Positions 23,313-33,600 of a DNA stretch of 64,000 nucleotides are shown here, one piece after another. This DNA is from Hyaloperonospora brassicae. Lineage: Eukaryota > Oomycota > Peronosporomycetes > Peronosporales > Peronosporaceae. The DNA is taken from NCBI GenBank assembly GCA_947650285.1, contig CANTFL010001193.1:248001-312000 (forward strand), given 5' to 3'. The notes below the pieces were generated by a model. That model made no database searches and was not told the origin of the DNA. It was given only the letters and a program-made list of their open reading frames with translations. The stretch's first letter is position 1. The number at the start of each line of letters is the position of its first letter. Both the position numbers and the translations under genes were made by a program.

Positions 23313-23636
23313 TACGTATCAAAGGGTGGGTGTATACCTATAAATCCCCAAAGAAAAATTGAGCTCTAAAGGTCTTGGTTTTATCAGCCGTAGAGTTTTG
23401 CAGTTATGTAAAGACGTTTAACCCACGTTACGAGACTTTCTTATAGTATAAACGAAAAACAAACACGCTAAAAACAATGCGGTAATATCGCAATCAGTTT
23501 CGGCAAAAAGACCACAACCCATAATCCACTTCTGTTTTTACGCTCGGCACTAAAGTAACTGACAATGCGTAAATTACACGGTACCATACATTTCGCCCTT
23601 GTACCCAACTGCCACGCGACTGGTTGAATCGCTTGG

Positions 23637-25583
23637 ATGCTACGAGTCGGCTCCAAGTCGTCGCTCTACCGCTCCTCGCCGCTCTTCTGCGCCCGTGTGT
23701 CCCGCCCCGTTCTTCTCAGAGCTTCCGCCTCGTCACTGTCGCCATCAGCATCGCCCGTAGCAGCTGTCCCCTCTTTATCCGTAACACCTGTCACAGCGCC
23801 CGCACCTACAGCAGCAGCACACGTCTTCACTGACCCAATAGCTCTATCGAGCGACGGCCGTTCATTAGTTCACATGAACGTCACGCGGCACAACTTTGCG
23901 TCGTGTCTGCGAGACTTGCAGCACGACTTGAGGTCTCCGTCGTGTTGCTTTGTAGCCATTGACACGGAGTTCACGGGCCTGTCGCCCAGCGAACTCGAGC
24001 GCGAGCACTACCTCGACACGCTGGAAGAGCGCTACCAGAAGGTCAAGCGCGCAGGCGAGAGCTTCCTCATCACGCAGTTTGGACTCTCGACCGTCCACGT
24101 GGACGACGAGCAGCACGTGCAGGTCAAAACGTGGAACTTTTACGTGTTCCCACGTCCGTACGGCGCTCTGGACGAGCGCTTTTTGTGCCAAGCGTCGAGT
24201 CTCCAGTTCCTCTCGGATCATGGCTTTGATTTTAACAAGTTTATTGGAGACGGCATTGCGTTCGTCAAGTTGGCCACGCTGCCCGTGATGAAGAAGCAGC
24301 TCAAGGGTCGGATTGACGGACTCACGAAAGTGAACAAGAACTTGCGTCTCTCGAGTGACGGCCTCGCATTCCAGCGACAAGTGGACGAGCAGCTGACGCA
24401 GTGGATTTCGCAAGGGGCCAAGAAGGGCGAGAAACTAGTGGTGCCCACGCGAAACTCGTTCTACTCGATGATTGTGCATGAGACGGTACGGGCCAAAGCG
24501 AGCTATTTGTACTCGGAGCGTGCGGTAGGTGGCGTCGAAGTGTCGTTCTTGTCGAAGAAGCTAAAAGACGAACGGATTGCTGCCAAGGTGGAGGAGATGC
24601 GGCGCGAGATGGATGAGACCATTGGGTTTTCCAAGGTCATTGAAGCTCTGAGTGAGAGCAAGTTGCCTGTCGTCGGGCACAATGCACTGCTGGATTTCGT
24701 CTACGTCTTCCACCAGTTTTACAAGCCGCTCCCTGAGACGCTGGCCGGGTTCAAGATGCAGTTGCTCGAGCTGTTTCCGACTATTTACGACACCAAGCAT
24801 GTCGCGCTGCGTTCTACACTTGGTGAGAAGCTCAAATCTACCAGTTTGTCGTCGCTGTTCGAGTACATGCGCGAGAACGTCAAGCCGGATCCTCAAAGCT
24901 TGATCCCTTGTGGCGAGCGTTTTGACACGTATCGTGAGGCACTCAAGACTGAGACCGACGGCAGTGAAAGGACATTGTGTCACGAGGCTGGATTCGATGC
25001 GTTCATGACAGCTTTCTGCTTCCTGGGGTTGCTGGCGCATGACGCCAAAGGTGAGCTGCTTGACCAGTCGGTGCCCAAAGAAGGCGGCTCTACTCGCCTC
25101 AATGTGCGCCTCGAGGAACTGAAGAGCTACAAGAACCAGCTGAACCTCATGATCTCGGACGGCAGTTTCTTGGACCTGGACAACGTTTCGCAGATGATCG
25201 ACCGCGCTCGTGTGTACCGTGTCACTAGCACCACGAAACGCCGGATCCAGCACGTGCGCATGGAAGACGTGTTCAAGTCGTCCAAGGTGCAGCGCATCGT
25301 GCGGGAGAGCGACCAGAATGCGTTTGTGATACTGACCGAGCCGGTGGAAGCAATGGATGACGCCGTCAAGGCCGAGCTTGGCGTGGCCGTCACCACGTAC
25401 GATGAGCACGTGGCAGCTGAAGCCGCCAAGGCCAAAGTCGAACAAGCCGAGGCCGACCGCCAACTGTTCGAGCGCATCACGGCTGCCTGCGCCCTGTCTT
25501 CAAGTAGCACGGACGCAGAGACGACAGCTGCTGTCGAAGACGAAGCGGAAGCGTCGACGTGGAGTCGCTGCACCATTTCATAG
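23637..25583 (+). CDS. PARN-type poly(A)-specific 3' exoribonuclease (CAF1 family)
   Basis: A single-exon gene of 648 residues. The DEDD catalytic set is visible: D109 and E111 in AIDTEFTGLSP, D353 in VVGHNALLDFVYVFHQFY, and H449/D454 in CHEAGFDAFMTAFCFLG. Between the first and second motifs lies the insert where PARN carries its R3H domain (about 205-290), including NSFYSMIVHETVRAKASY. The family removes poly(A) tails and trims snoRNA, telomerase RNA and other 3' ends as a Mg2+-dependent homodimer. The first 45 residues (MLRVGSKSSLYRSSPLFCAR and onward) are basic and Ser/Arg-rich with no acids, like a mitochondrial presequence, which is unusual for PARN. A later in-frame ATG at residue 80 would remove it. 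The C-terminus is acidic and Ala/Glu-rich. All four catalytic acids are present, so the enzyme should be active. Confidence 0.92.
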   Translation: MLRVGSKSSLYRSSPLFCARVSRPVLLRASASSLSPSASPVAAVPSLSVTPVTAPAPTAAAHVFTDPIALSSDGRSLVHMNVTRHNFASCLRDLQHDLRSPSCCFVAIDTEFTGLSPSELEREHYLDTLEERYQKVKRAGESFLITQFGLSTVHVDDEQHVQVKTWNFYVFPRPYGALDERFLCQASSLQFLSDHGFDFNKFIGDGIAFVKLATLPVMKKQLKGRIDGLTKVNKNLRLSSDGLAFQRQVDEQLTQWISQGAKKGEKLVVPTRNSFYSMIVHETVRAKASYLYSERAVGGVEVSFLSKKLKDERIAAKVEEMRREMDETIGFSKVIEALSESKLPVVGHNALLDFVYVFHQFYKPLPETLAGFKMQLLELFPTIYDTKHVALRSTLGEKLKSTSLSSLFEYMRENVKPDPQSLIPCGERFDTYREALKTETDGSERTLCHEAGFDAFMTAFCFLGLLAHDAKGELLDQSVPKEGGSTRLNVRLEELKSYKNQLNLMISDGSFLDLDNVSQMIDRARVYRVTSTTKRRIQHVRMEDVFKSSKVQRIVRESDQNAFVILTEPVEAMDDAVKAELGVAVTTYDEHVAAEAAKAKVEQAEADRQLFERITAACALSSSSTDAETTAAVEDEAEASTWSRCTIS

Positions 25584-26013
25584 AGGTGCAAATCGTAGCT
25601 AGAAGAGGAACACGAGTCGTCTCTCGTGGACGCGAACGTGCAAAACGTCGCTGTAGAATGGAGCAATAGATCCCTTTGTGAGGCAAAATAGCCGTTTAGA
25701 CGCCACTTTCTCGTCCCTTCGCTGCCGATTGCGTGCCAAGCCAATCAATTGCTCGTTCCCATGAGCATCGAGCGCAACGACAGTAAGCGCTGTGTTCGAG
25801 CAACTGGAACGTCTGCTGTCCGTTCCCAGCGCGACGCGAAAGGGCCGACTTTGCAAGACGGCGTCCAACAGGTGCAGACTGGCGAAGGCGACCAAAACGC
25901 GTTGCTCATAGGTCTCGCGCCGCCACTGAACAGCTCGGACCCGCTCGCTCGTCTCTGCTGCTGCAAGTTCAAGCGACTCGGACATGGCTACGTAAGTGGT
26001 GGTACGGGTGACA
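25584..26013. other. PARN/DHHC intergenic region
   Basis: Both strands are open over much of this stretch. The minus-strand frame from an ATG at 25985 to 25599 (128 codons) and a plus-strand frame at 25749-26153 have no recognised motif. One may be real, but I cannot choose. Confidence 0.45.
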
Positions 26014-26680
26014 ATGGCTACAGTTGTGGTACCAATAGATCCGCTCGTGTCGGATCGCTGCAAGTCTCACGTCGCGTCTTGGCGTGTTGTGACTATACTG
26101 ACGGCAGATCCTGTACGAGCGACGTGGCGATGCAAAGACATATACGCTCGTAGTCGTCGGGCCGCACTGGATTGGGGTCTTGATCACATCGGGTATCATT
26201 CTGCTGTGCACGGGCATGTTCCTCTTCGAGCGCATGGCCACAATGCCATTCTACGCCACACTCCTGACGTGGATATTGTGCGCGGTGACGCTCTACTATC
26301 TGCTGCGCACGGCTTGCGCGGACCCCGGCATTGTGCAGCCGCTGCGCACGACAGACGGCCTGTCACGGACTTTAGACGAGCTCGAGGCAGCAGAGTTGGA
26401 AGCTGGAGACGGTGGTGCAGGTGATGATGGCCGGTCGTGTGCGAGACGACGTCGCTTTTGTGACATCTGCGGCATCCACCAGGACCGCTCGACGCAGCAC
26501 TGTGACGACTGCGGCGCCTGCATCGCTGGCTATGACCACCACTGTCCGTGGATGGGTAAGTGCATTGGCCGAGGCAACCAGCACGCGTTCCGGATGTTCA
26601 ATGTCTCCTGGGTCATCTACGTCGTTTTCGTGCTTTGCATTGCCATCTCGAGCACCGATGAGGAACACACTCGAGCGTAG
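26014..26680 (+). CDS. DHHC-type protein S-palmitoyltransferase, short form
   Basis: The main exon is 26108-26680, 190 residues after the acceptor ACGGCAG. A tentative first exon, 26014-26046 (MATVVVPIDPL), joins it in phase through a 61-nt intron; other 5' exons are possible. The protein runs ILYERRGDAKTYTLVVVGPH, then TM1 (WIGVLITSGIILLCTGMFLF), TM2 (FYATLLTWILCAVTLYYLL), a cytosolic acidic loop, and the Cys-rich domain FCDICGIHQDRSTQHCDDCG, DHHCPWMGKCIGRGN. TM3 (VSWVIYVVFVLCIAIS) follows, and the frame stops 10 residues later. DHHC enzymes attach palmitate to cysteines of membrane-associated proteins through an acyl-Cys intermediate in DHHC. The catalytic motif is intact, but the fourth TM and TTxE motif found in most family members are absent. 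Either a 3' exon was missed or the gene is truncated. Confidence 0.85.
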
Positions 26681-26791
26681 ACGCTGGCAAGCGTCCTAGC
26701 AGGAGCAAGGTATCACGACAAAGCCCGTGTCAGCGGAGTTTGCAGCGACGAAGACAAGAGGGAGCGAACATCTGCTGATTTTATACGCTGA

Positions 26792-27980
26792 TTACGGAGG
26801 AGTGCTCTCACTTGCAGCAGAGCTCTTGTGCTTTTTCTTGCGCTTCTTCTTGTGTGCCGAACCCGTTGTCGATGTAACGGGGTTCGACGGCGCAGGGACG
26901 ACAGGGGACTCGTCTGCCTTCTTCTGCTTCGGCTTCTCCACAGAAGATGGCGCAGCGGCCGGCTTTGCGCTTTTCTCCGACACGTTCTTCGAGTGACTCG
27001 ATAATGCTGACACCTACGACATACATGCACCAACCCATTAGCACTCTTGTAAAGACACCTGGCGATAAACGCAAGACACGCATGGATCTGGATGTTGCAC
27101 AGTTATGACTCGTATGATTCCGACAGGAAAGACCGCAAGAGCCTTTTACAGACGCAATAGGCAGACGTTGCTCAAAGTGCCGTCTCGCCAGAGCAAACAT
27201 TCCCCGATACCGTCACTCTCCGGCATGCACCACCCCACCCGCTCCTCCCGCCATCGTTTCCGACAAGCAGTTAGGTGCAAAGTGGAATGGCACGGAGAGC
27301 AACACGTATTGGATCGCAGTGCAGCTGGCACAAGTGAGACAGCCACAACACCCGCCCTGCGTCGGCACGGAGACAGCCTTAAGGACCATGCGCGAGTACT
27401 GGACGAGAAGAACTCTCGTCACGATAGCATACACATTGCTATCCCATCTGGTCTGGACTTCCGTGGTATCGATAATAGGACCACGGACGTAAATTACAAA
27501 TGGAACGTCATCTATAGACACATCGCTACTCGCTCGTTCGACACGCACACGCACCTCATCGCGTCCCGTTGGCTCTATTTGTTTTTCCTCACGAGCACGT
27601 TTTTTGCCTTTTCGTGCGCTGGTCGCCTCGATCTGAGACGGGTCCTCGTCTTCGTTCTCAGCCAAGTAGGCAGAAGAGGGACCCGGCTGGAAGTATCCAG
27701 TCAGGTTGACAGCGCCCATGCCTTTGGCCAAGTAGAACTTGACCCTGTGGCCAAAGACCAGATCCAGCTTGATCTGTAGGGGCTGTGGGGCGCCCAAGTG
27801 CGCGACGGCACCCTTCCAGACTTTGCCATCCAGCTGCTGGGTCTCGAGACCCACCACTAATTGCGTTTCGGTGCTGGAGGTGTCGCATGTTGCGTTGCAC
27901 ACATTCAGCACAAAGCCCTCGGGGACGTCCACGGCCACTGCTTTGGTCTCTGTCACGCCACAGCCCCAGAACGCCACCAT
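26792..27980 (-). CDS. Nucleoplasmin-like (NPL) domain nuclear protein
   Basis: Exon 1 is 27980-27555, with a GTGCGT donor. Exon 2 is 27013-26792, after a CGTAG acceptor. Together they give 215 residues, phase 0. The start MVAFWG is typical of the NPL domain (FWG motif) of plant HD2 proteins and FKBP39/46. It is followed by VPEGFVLNVCNATC, LDGKVWKGAVAHLG, QPLQIKLDLVFGHRVKFYL and GAVNLTGYFQPG. An acidic patch (ENEDEDPSQ) and a basic nuclear-localisation stretch (ARKGKKRAREEK) follow. Exon 2 is Lys/Ser/Ala/Pro-rich and ends KKKRKKKHKSSAASESTPP. Such proteins bind histones as pentamers. No FKBP domain is attached here. The intron (about 540 nt) is long for this genome, so an extra small exon may be hidden. 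Confidence 0.75.
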
Positions 27981-29320
27981 CGCGATCGCGCAATGAATGA
28001 TGAAGGCAATGAATGGATGATGACTGACGAGCTCATTCCTTGGCTCGGAGCTTTTCAAAATGAGTGGCTGCGAGGATAGTGTGGGCAACACAATCCCTGC
28101 GACGCGTGTGGGAGCAAAAACGACCGTTTGTTTGCTTCGATGTCCAAGAGTCGACGAAACTAGTGGTGCTTCAGTGTTGAAGTTGGTCAACGATACACCG
28201 CGTGGCTCTGCCCGAGTGAAACAAACGCGTACGTTCTGCTAGACGAGCAAAAGCTTCTGCGTGGCCGGTGATCTTTCCTTAGGTACTCGATCATGTTTTT
28301 GTCGCATGAGTTGGTCGGAAGGCGGCCATCTTGTCGCTTTTCTCCCATACTTTTCGCTATATTCCAGACAGCAGTCGAATGTACCGGAGTGTTTGTTACA
28401 TGCTCGCGTCGGAGAAGAGATGGGTCAGTGCAGAGACACTTGCAGCCAAACGACAGCAGCTCCAGCACAAACCGTCGGATGAACAACTGGACCTGCGGTA
28501 GCGAACAAGTCGCAGACAGCGCTGCGCTGATACGACGGAAGCACATCGTCGGATGAGTCCATCTGTCGTCGGATGAATCCATACCGACGACAGTAGAGAG
28601 TGGCAGAGATGCGTGCACCGAGTTGCGGCCTCTATGGGCAAGAAGACGAGATCCACTCCCTATAGCACCGTATGTAACCCATGTCAAAGCGCACGAAGCG
28701 CGTGCACATCGCTCGAGCTGCTGCACTTTGACGGTCGCACTTCAGAGATCGCCCGTTCCGCCCAACTCTCTCGACCTGTCGGGTCTTCTTCCTACTGACC
28801 TCTATCGTCCACCTCTGCTTCACGTTGTTGCTACTACTATCGACACGCAATGTGCAAACACTGACCAGATGCCACGAGACGTTTTCACGTGCGCCACGAA
28901 AAGGCTATCCCTGGAACCGACATCCGGTTTCGCGCACGAGGCTTTCGGCGACGAGGTGAATCCTTTTTCTCGCAACGCGCTCGTCTGTCGGAGGCTACGC
29001 AGGCACTGTCCGTCCATTATCTGCGATCGAAAGCGAGCGCGTGGGCCCATCTCTATCTTCTGTGCAGATTCATTGAGCTCGAGTAGAACCTCAGGGCATC
29101 CGGGACAATGCCTGCGTTCAACCGTTGCCTGGTCCCCAACTGACCTCTGCTTCCACGCGTGTCACTACGTTTACCACGAAGACGAACACATGGGCGGCAT
29201 CACCTGTTCAGTGGATACCGGTAGCGGCTGTACGGACGGCCGTGGACAGTCCGTCGCGGTGGAGTGTCCCCCTTCTGACCGATCGCGCTCTCGCGCCCTA
29301 TTTGGCTCACTGCTGTCTTT
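27981..29320. other. Intergenic region between the NPL and Kazal genes
   Basis: About 1.3 kb. Open frames on both strands (for example 28187-28726 minus and 28623-29375 plus) have skewed composition and no motif, and the plus one runs into the Kazal start in another frame. An imperfect direct repeat with GTCGGATGAATCCAT occurs near 28549-28580. Confidence 0.5.
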
Positions 29321-29336
29321 GCCATTCCACAACTTG
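29321..29336 (+). promoter_or_regulatory. Inr/FPR-like core promoter of the Kazal inhibitor gene
   Basis: GCCATTCCACAACTTG matches the oomycete composite core promoter (consensus about GCTCATTYYNCAWTTT) and sits 36 bases before the ATG. Very similar strings lie upstream of the two small secreted-peptide genes at 32788 and 50274. Confidence 0.6.
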
Positions 29337-29371
29337 CACCGAACTCGCCACCCGTCAACGCCGCCTACACA

Positions 29372-30157
29372 ATGAAGCTCTCCATCTGCCTCGTGCTCGC
29401 CGTCACTGCAGCCGCCATTGCGCCTAGTCACGGTCAAGAAGTTGACAGCCGATGTGCTATCAGGTGCAGTTTCGAAAGCGATCCGGTCTGCGGTTCCGAC
29501 GGAGTGACGTACACGAACCAGTGCCTACTGATACTCGCAAACTGCGACAGTGTCGAGGAAGTCACCCTTGCGTCCAAAGGCGCGTGCAAAAGCGCCAAGC
29601 CAGCCGCCGCCTGCGTCACACCGTGCCCCAAAATCTTTGCTCCTATGTGCGGATCAGACGGCGTCACCTACGAGAACGGCTGCCAGCTTGCAATTGCTCA
29701 ATGTGAGAGCGGGGGCACTATCACGCGGGCGTCGGAGGGACAGTGCCCTGATCCTTCTTCTGCTGGACCCAGCGACAACTTCAGCAACTGCCCGGACTTG
29801 TGCGCCGAGACGTACGAGCCCGTGTGTGGCTCGGACGGCATCACGCACAACAACATTTGTATGCTGCGAGCCATCGCGTGCTACGTTCCCAGCATCACTT
29901 TGGCTTACGAGGGGGAGTGTAAGACTGCCAAAGGCGGCAGCTTAGAGGCGAACGAGACGATGACGGGTACGGGCAAAGACGTGGCATCCTGTCCAGACGT
30001 GTGTCCCGCCGTGTACACACCAGTGTGTGGCTCCAACGGCATGACATACGGCAACGCCTGTGAGCTGGGAATCGCGAGCTGTAAAAATCCGGATCTACAC
30101 CTCACGAAAGTGTCCGACGGCGCCTGCGCGGACGAACAGCCTCACCAGAACTGCTAA
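29372..30157 (+). CDS. Secreted four-domain Kazal-like serine protease inhibitor
   Basis: The product has 261 residues. Residues 1-21 are a signal peptide (MKLSICLVLAVTAAAIAPSHG). Four Kazal domains follow, each with six cysteines and the CGSDG(V/I)TY-type core (CGSNGMTY in the last): about 28-72, 80-125, 141-185 and 205-250. Kazal domains block serine proteases by a substrate-like loop whose P1 residue is the second after Cys II. Here these positions are F (CSFE), K (CPKI), E (CAET) and A (CPAV). Multi-domain Kazal inhibitors of Phytophthora (EPI family) act in the plant apoplast on subtilisin-like proteases; that role is inferred here from the family and signal peptide. No intron or defect is seen. 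The linker 186-204 contains an NET glycosylation sequon. Confidence 0.95.
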   Translation: MKLSICLVLAVTAAAIAPSHGQEVDSRCAIRCSFESDPVCGSDGVTYTNQCLLILANCDSVEEVTLASKGACKSAKPAAACVTPCPKIFAPMCGSDGVTYENGCQLAIAQCESGGTITRASEGQCPDPSSAGPSDNFSNCPDLCAETYEPVCGSDGITHNNICMLRAIACYVPSITLAYEGECKTAKGGSLEANETMTGTGKDVASCPDVCPAVYTPVCGSNGMTYGNACELGIASCKNPDLHLTKVSDGACADEQPHQNC

Positions 30158-32399
30158 GCCGTGTTTTTGCGTTTGTTTGCTCCGTGTCGCATGGGTTCGG
30201 AGGTCCGTGGCTTTCGACGGATAGACGCAAGTGGCGACGAACGAACTGACAACGAATACGCGTTTTTCTTTCCCCGTTTTCGTGCTAGCTTCGGTTCGTG
30301 CTGTATTGGCTGTGCTAACGAATCTTGTTCCAGCATATAGAAGTGGCCATCGCAATGCACTTTGCCCGGACGCGTAAGTCATCGTCTGCTATTGGAATGT
30401 TGGCACGCGTCGACAAACTGAAAGGCCAATCTGCAAACCTCCACCGCACGAGTCTCGCTGATCTCGGATGTTAGACAGATGGCATGTAACAGCATTTGTC
30501 AGGTCTGAGCAGCTGACTTGTCTATCTGTGTGAGTCTAGTTGAAGGACTTGCGAGTTACTTGCAGGACCGTCAGTGGGTGTTTTGCTAGTATTGGATCGC
30601 ATAGCTTGGCACATCAGCTTTTCGATGAGCTGCGCGTCACATGATCACCGAGCGGTTGCAGACAAACAGCATTGCAACAGCCATTACTTCCGAGATCTCA
30701 TGGCGTGCCTGGAACTTCCTATGCTTCTTTACCACGCGCACAGCGCATCTAATTCGAGAACTGCATACATCACTATAACCTTACTCTTTTGCTATGTGTC
30801 AGCCCTGTCGTAACGTGCGTCACGTAGAATGCAGCTCTCCCTATGCTCACCCTTTTTGTTCCTAGCCCAGCCCGTGTCCAGTCAATCAGCCACGAGCAAT
30901 GCATCCATTTCTGGCGCGACCCGTACAAATCGTCATCTTCAACAGTTCGTTAGCCTCTCCCATCCATCCGAACATCGAGTAAAAGATTTTATCATGAACG
31001 ACCTCTTCCTTCTATGAACAACACTGTTACAATGTCTCTGCCAATGTCTGCGTCTCGACCACCGAAGAGCTTGTTTACACATAACGCTGGCTGAATATGC
31101 ACAAAACAAAAGTGACAACAAGACGAGTATGGCACTGTACCGAAAGAATTGCAGAGAGCCAAAAAGATGGAGCAGCCCGCATATAGGTAGGAGCGATTTC
31201 AATAATCGACTACTTGTATGAATTTAGAACAACAATGATCCAGTACATTCGCATTCATCCAATTAGTTAAGGGCAAATCGCATTAGCCTAAGTGACTAGC
31301 AAGGCGGTCTCAATATGACTGGCCAGGCACTCAGACAGCACCTCACGTTTGAAATCAATCTCGTGACCAAAAGAGCATATCCTCCTTCAAAACCCGAAGC
31401 GCACGCTATATCATCGGCCGTGAAACCGAGACCGACATGGCTAGTTCTTCCTCTTCAACCTGCTGACGACCATTTTCTCGACGTTCTAGAGAGTGCATGG
31501 ACGCTTGGAACCCAAATGAGCTTGTTCACACCCGACCGCAGACATTCACAAACGCGTCTATGAGTCTAGGAAACGTCTCGCTTGTAGCTCGTATGTTTGT
31601 TTCGGCAAAGAAGAAACGAGGGGTACTCTGCTAGCGAAGCTATACCGAATGAATTGCAATTGCATAGTAGGAACCGACATTGACAACCACAGACCAATCA
31701 ATAACCATATACGACCGGGAGTGAGTGAGAAGGTGAGGTAAATTTAGGTACGCGTACGACCTACTATATTTGTGATTTACTTCGCTTATGGCCGTCTATC
31801 CGCCGCGCTTACCAAGCGGAATGACGTCGCGTCGGGTGTCCTGCATTCGATCGACCTCTTCTTTTCTTCTTCGAGGGGGCAAAGGCGTGTCTTGCATAAG
31901 CGCTGATGTGCTCGTCTCCGAGCATCTGCTGCGATGTATGCGGTCGCTGAGGTGCGTATTGTATTGGTACTCGGACCGTTCAGCAGCTGCAAACTCTCCC
32001 TCTTTCTTTCATCCCTCGTAGCGATGTGGTTCCACACCATCGGTTGCAGCGGTTTCGCGTTTTCGATCCTTGCTGTCCGGGCGGAAGGACAGGCGCACTC
32101 GAACAGCTGGATGCATGCGATATCGTTGGCCGGTCGTCCACCGCGACTGATCAAAGGATCTAGATGTCCTTGTCATGGTCGACCATACATACCCCTCGGA
32201 GAAGATCGTTGTAGAATCTGCGACCATATCAAGCAATACGTTGTCAGCGAAGGTGACTTCGAATTCGTGGCGCAGGGTACATTTCACATGCTGATCACTG
32301 GAAAACCGCACATTTTTTTGGCGAGCAATTTTGCTGGCTAAGCACCCCAGAGGGCGCGGTGGCCCCCGTATGATGGACGTATCAGTAGTCCCACGGGAC
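30158..32399. other. Intergenic, no confident gene
   Basis: About 2.2 kb. The segment 31560-31650 resembles 51575-51680 at the DNA level (TGTAGCTCGT.TGTTTG followed by AAGAAGAAACGAGG versus AACAAGAAGCGGGG), so it is old duplicated sequence. A plus-strand frame at 31934-32341 contains a CPCH...CRICDH arrangement, but I do not recognise it. Nothing else can be supported. Confidence 0.5.
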
Positions 32400-32719
32400 A
32401 AAGGATACAAACGATACAAGCTTCGATAGTCAGTGAGACGACTGCTAGAAGTAATGAACGGTACAATGACTGTGGTGTTTCGTGATACGTCAGAATGGGC
32501 TGCCATGTATGGATTGAGAGGGATCGCATGTTGCACTGAAATCTCGGACCAGCAAGAGTCGCATCGCTTCGCCTGTCTCGGTCGTATGCATCAAACCATT
32601 TGGTGTCGGCAGCATACGTTCTTCAGTACGAATGTCATTATTTCCTGGACAACCAGAAAGCAGCTTTGATTCGAGCCGTTCGACTCGAGGTCGGTTCGAA
32701 TCGCAGGCCTATTTATTGT

Positions 32720-32737
32720 ATCATTTTGCATCTTGCC
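32720..32737 (+). promoter_or_regulatory. Inr/FPR-like core promoter of small secreted-peptide gene 1
   Basis: ATCATTTTGCATCTTGCC matches the oomycete Inr/FPR pattern 50 bases before the ATG at 32788. It is preceded by a TATTTATTGTA AT-rich stretch. Confidence 0.55.
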
Positions 32738-32787
32738 GAGACCTCCCAAGTGTCCCCCAGTCTCTCCACACCAGCTTGCATTCCACG

Positions 32788-32955
32788 ATGAAGCTTCTCC
32801 TTTGCCTCGTGCTCACTGCAGTCGCAGCAACAACCACGTACGGAATTGTTCATCATCATCGTCATCAGCATCATGATGGCGCAGATGACGCTGTTGGTAA
32901 TACCGTACGGAGTGCCGATGACATTCTCGGAGACGTTGGTCGGAATCATTATTAA
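32788..32955 (+). CDS. Small secreted histidine-rich peptide
   Basis: The product has 55 residues. The start is fixed by a clear signal peptide, MKLLLCLVLTAVAATTTYG. The mature part of about 36 residues begins IVHHHRHQHHDGADDAVG and is then acidic to neutral, with no cysteines. The cluster of seven histidines could bind metal ions, but no known family is recognised. The signal peptide resembles those of the Kazal inhibitor at 29372 and the peptide at 50274, and the core promoters are similar, so expression is probably shared. The peptide at 50274 lies at the equivalent place of the paralogous block. Whether the peptide is functional or a remnant of a longer secreted protein cut short by a stop cannot be told. 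Confidence 0.6.
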   Translation: MKLLLCLVLTAVAATTTYGIVHHHRHQHHDGADDAVGNTVRSADDILGDVGRNHY

Positions 32956-33600
32956 CGTCTCATCAATACCAAGAGCATCGAAGCCGGCGACGCATACAAC
33001 CACCTACGCGGGCATTAGCACTTCGGCCAGGATCGATGGGACCGAGCTCACGTAAACGGGGTCGGTGTTGGACGACACGCTTGTTCCCACCCTGTTTCAT
33101 AAAGCGACTTTTATGTGCTTCAAAAAGCTTAAGCCCATGGCGTGGACGCGTAGGCGAGAGAACGAGCGAGGCGACACCAATATATCTCGCTTCAAATCCA
33201 ATGGTGCTCTTCTACTCTTCTGCTCTGCGTACCTGAATCTGACTTCTGTACCCCATAACTTCTGTACCCCTATAACTCTCTTCACCCATGCCTACAATCA
33301 GCAAATGCACCACGGAGTCTGTCCGGGTCGGGTGCTAGACCCGGCCCACGACGTTCGATCAAACCATCCGTATCCTCACAAGTATGTGTGCTGAAGTCTT
33401 CCCTCCCTGCATTGTAGGAGCCATAAGAGTCCCGGCAACGAGATCGCTAAATGTGCCGGCGGCAATCTGACACTTGTGCCAGACGTGCGCCAAGTATTGC
33501 GGGATACCGCCCGCGAACTAGCTTTGGCACTCACTGACCCTTACACATGATCCGGATCACTATGTTCATCTGCGTGAGCCGTCACGGGTGTGAATAAGAT

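Larger units (their letters stand above)
32400..33600 (+). repeat. Segmental duplication, copy A
   Basis: Homologous over its length to 49845-51110 in the same orientation. Shared strings include GAACAAAGGATACAA-like sequence, TTGCACTGAAATCTCGGACC versus TTGCACCGAAATCTCGGACC, CAAGAGTCGCA and CGCTTCGCCTGTC. The shared order is upstream region, small secreted-peptide gene, then a downstream segment with TCTGTACCCC-like runs, ending near ATGTTCATCTGCGTGAGCCG. The copies are clearly diverged with many indels. Confidence 0.8.

Noticed and set aside
24561..25463. 300-codon frame opposite PARN
   Set aside because: Antisense shadow of the deadenylase; no motif.
25599..25985. 128-codon minus-strand frame between PARN and DHHC
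   Set aside because: Has an ATG and plausible composition but no motif, and the other strand is open too. Left undecided rather than annotated.
28623..29375. 250-codon plus-strand frame ending at the Kazal start
   Set aside because: No domain, composition skewed to Arg/Ser/His, overlaps the promoter and start of the Kazal gene in another frame.
32680..32710. GGTTCGAATC, identical to a tRNA B-box
   Set aside because: No matching A-box or cloverleaf upstream. No tRNA gene could be supported anywhere in the window.
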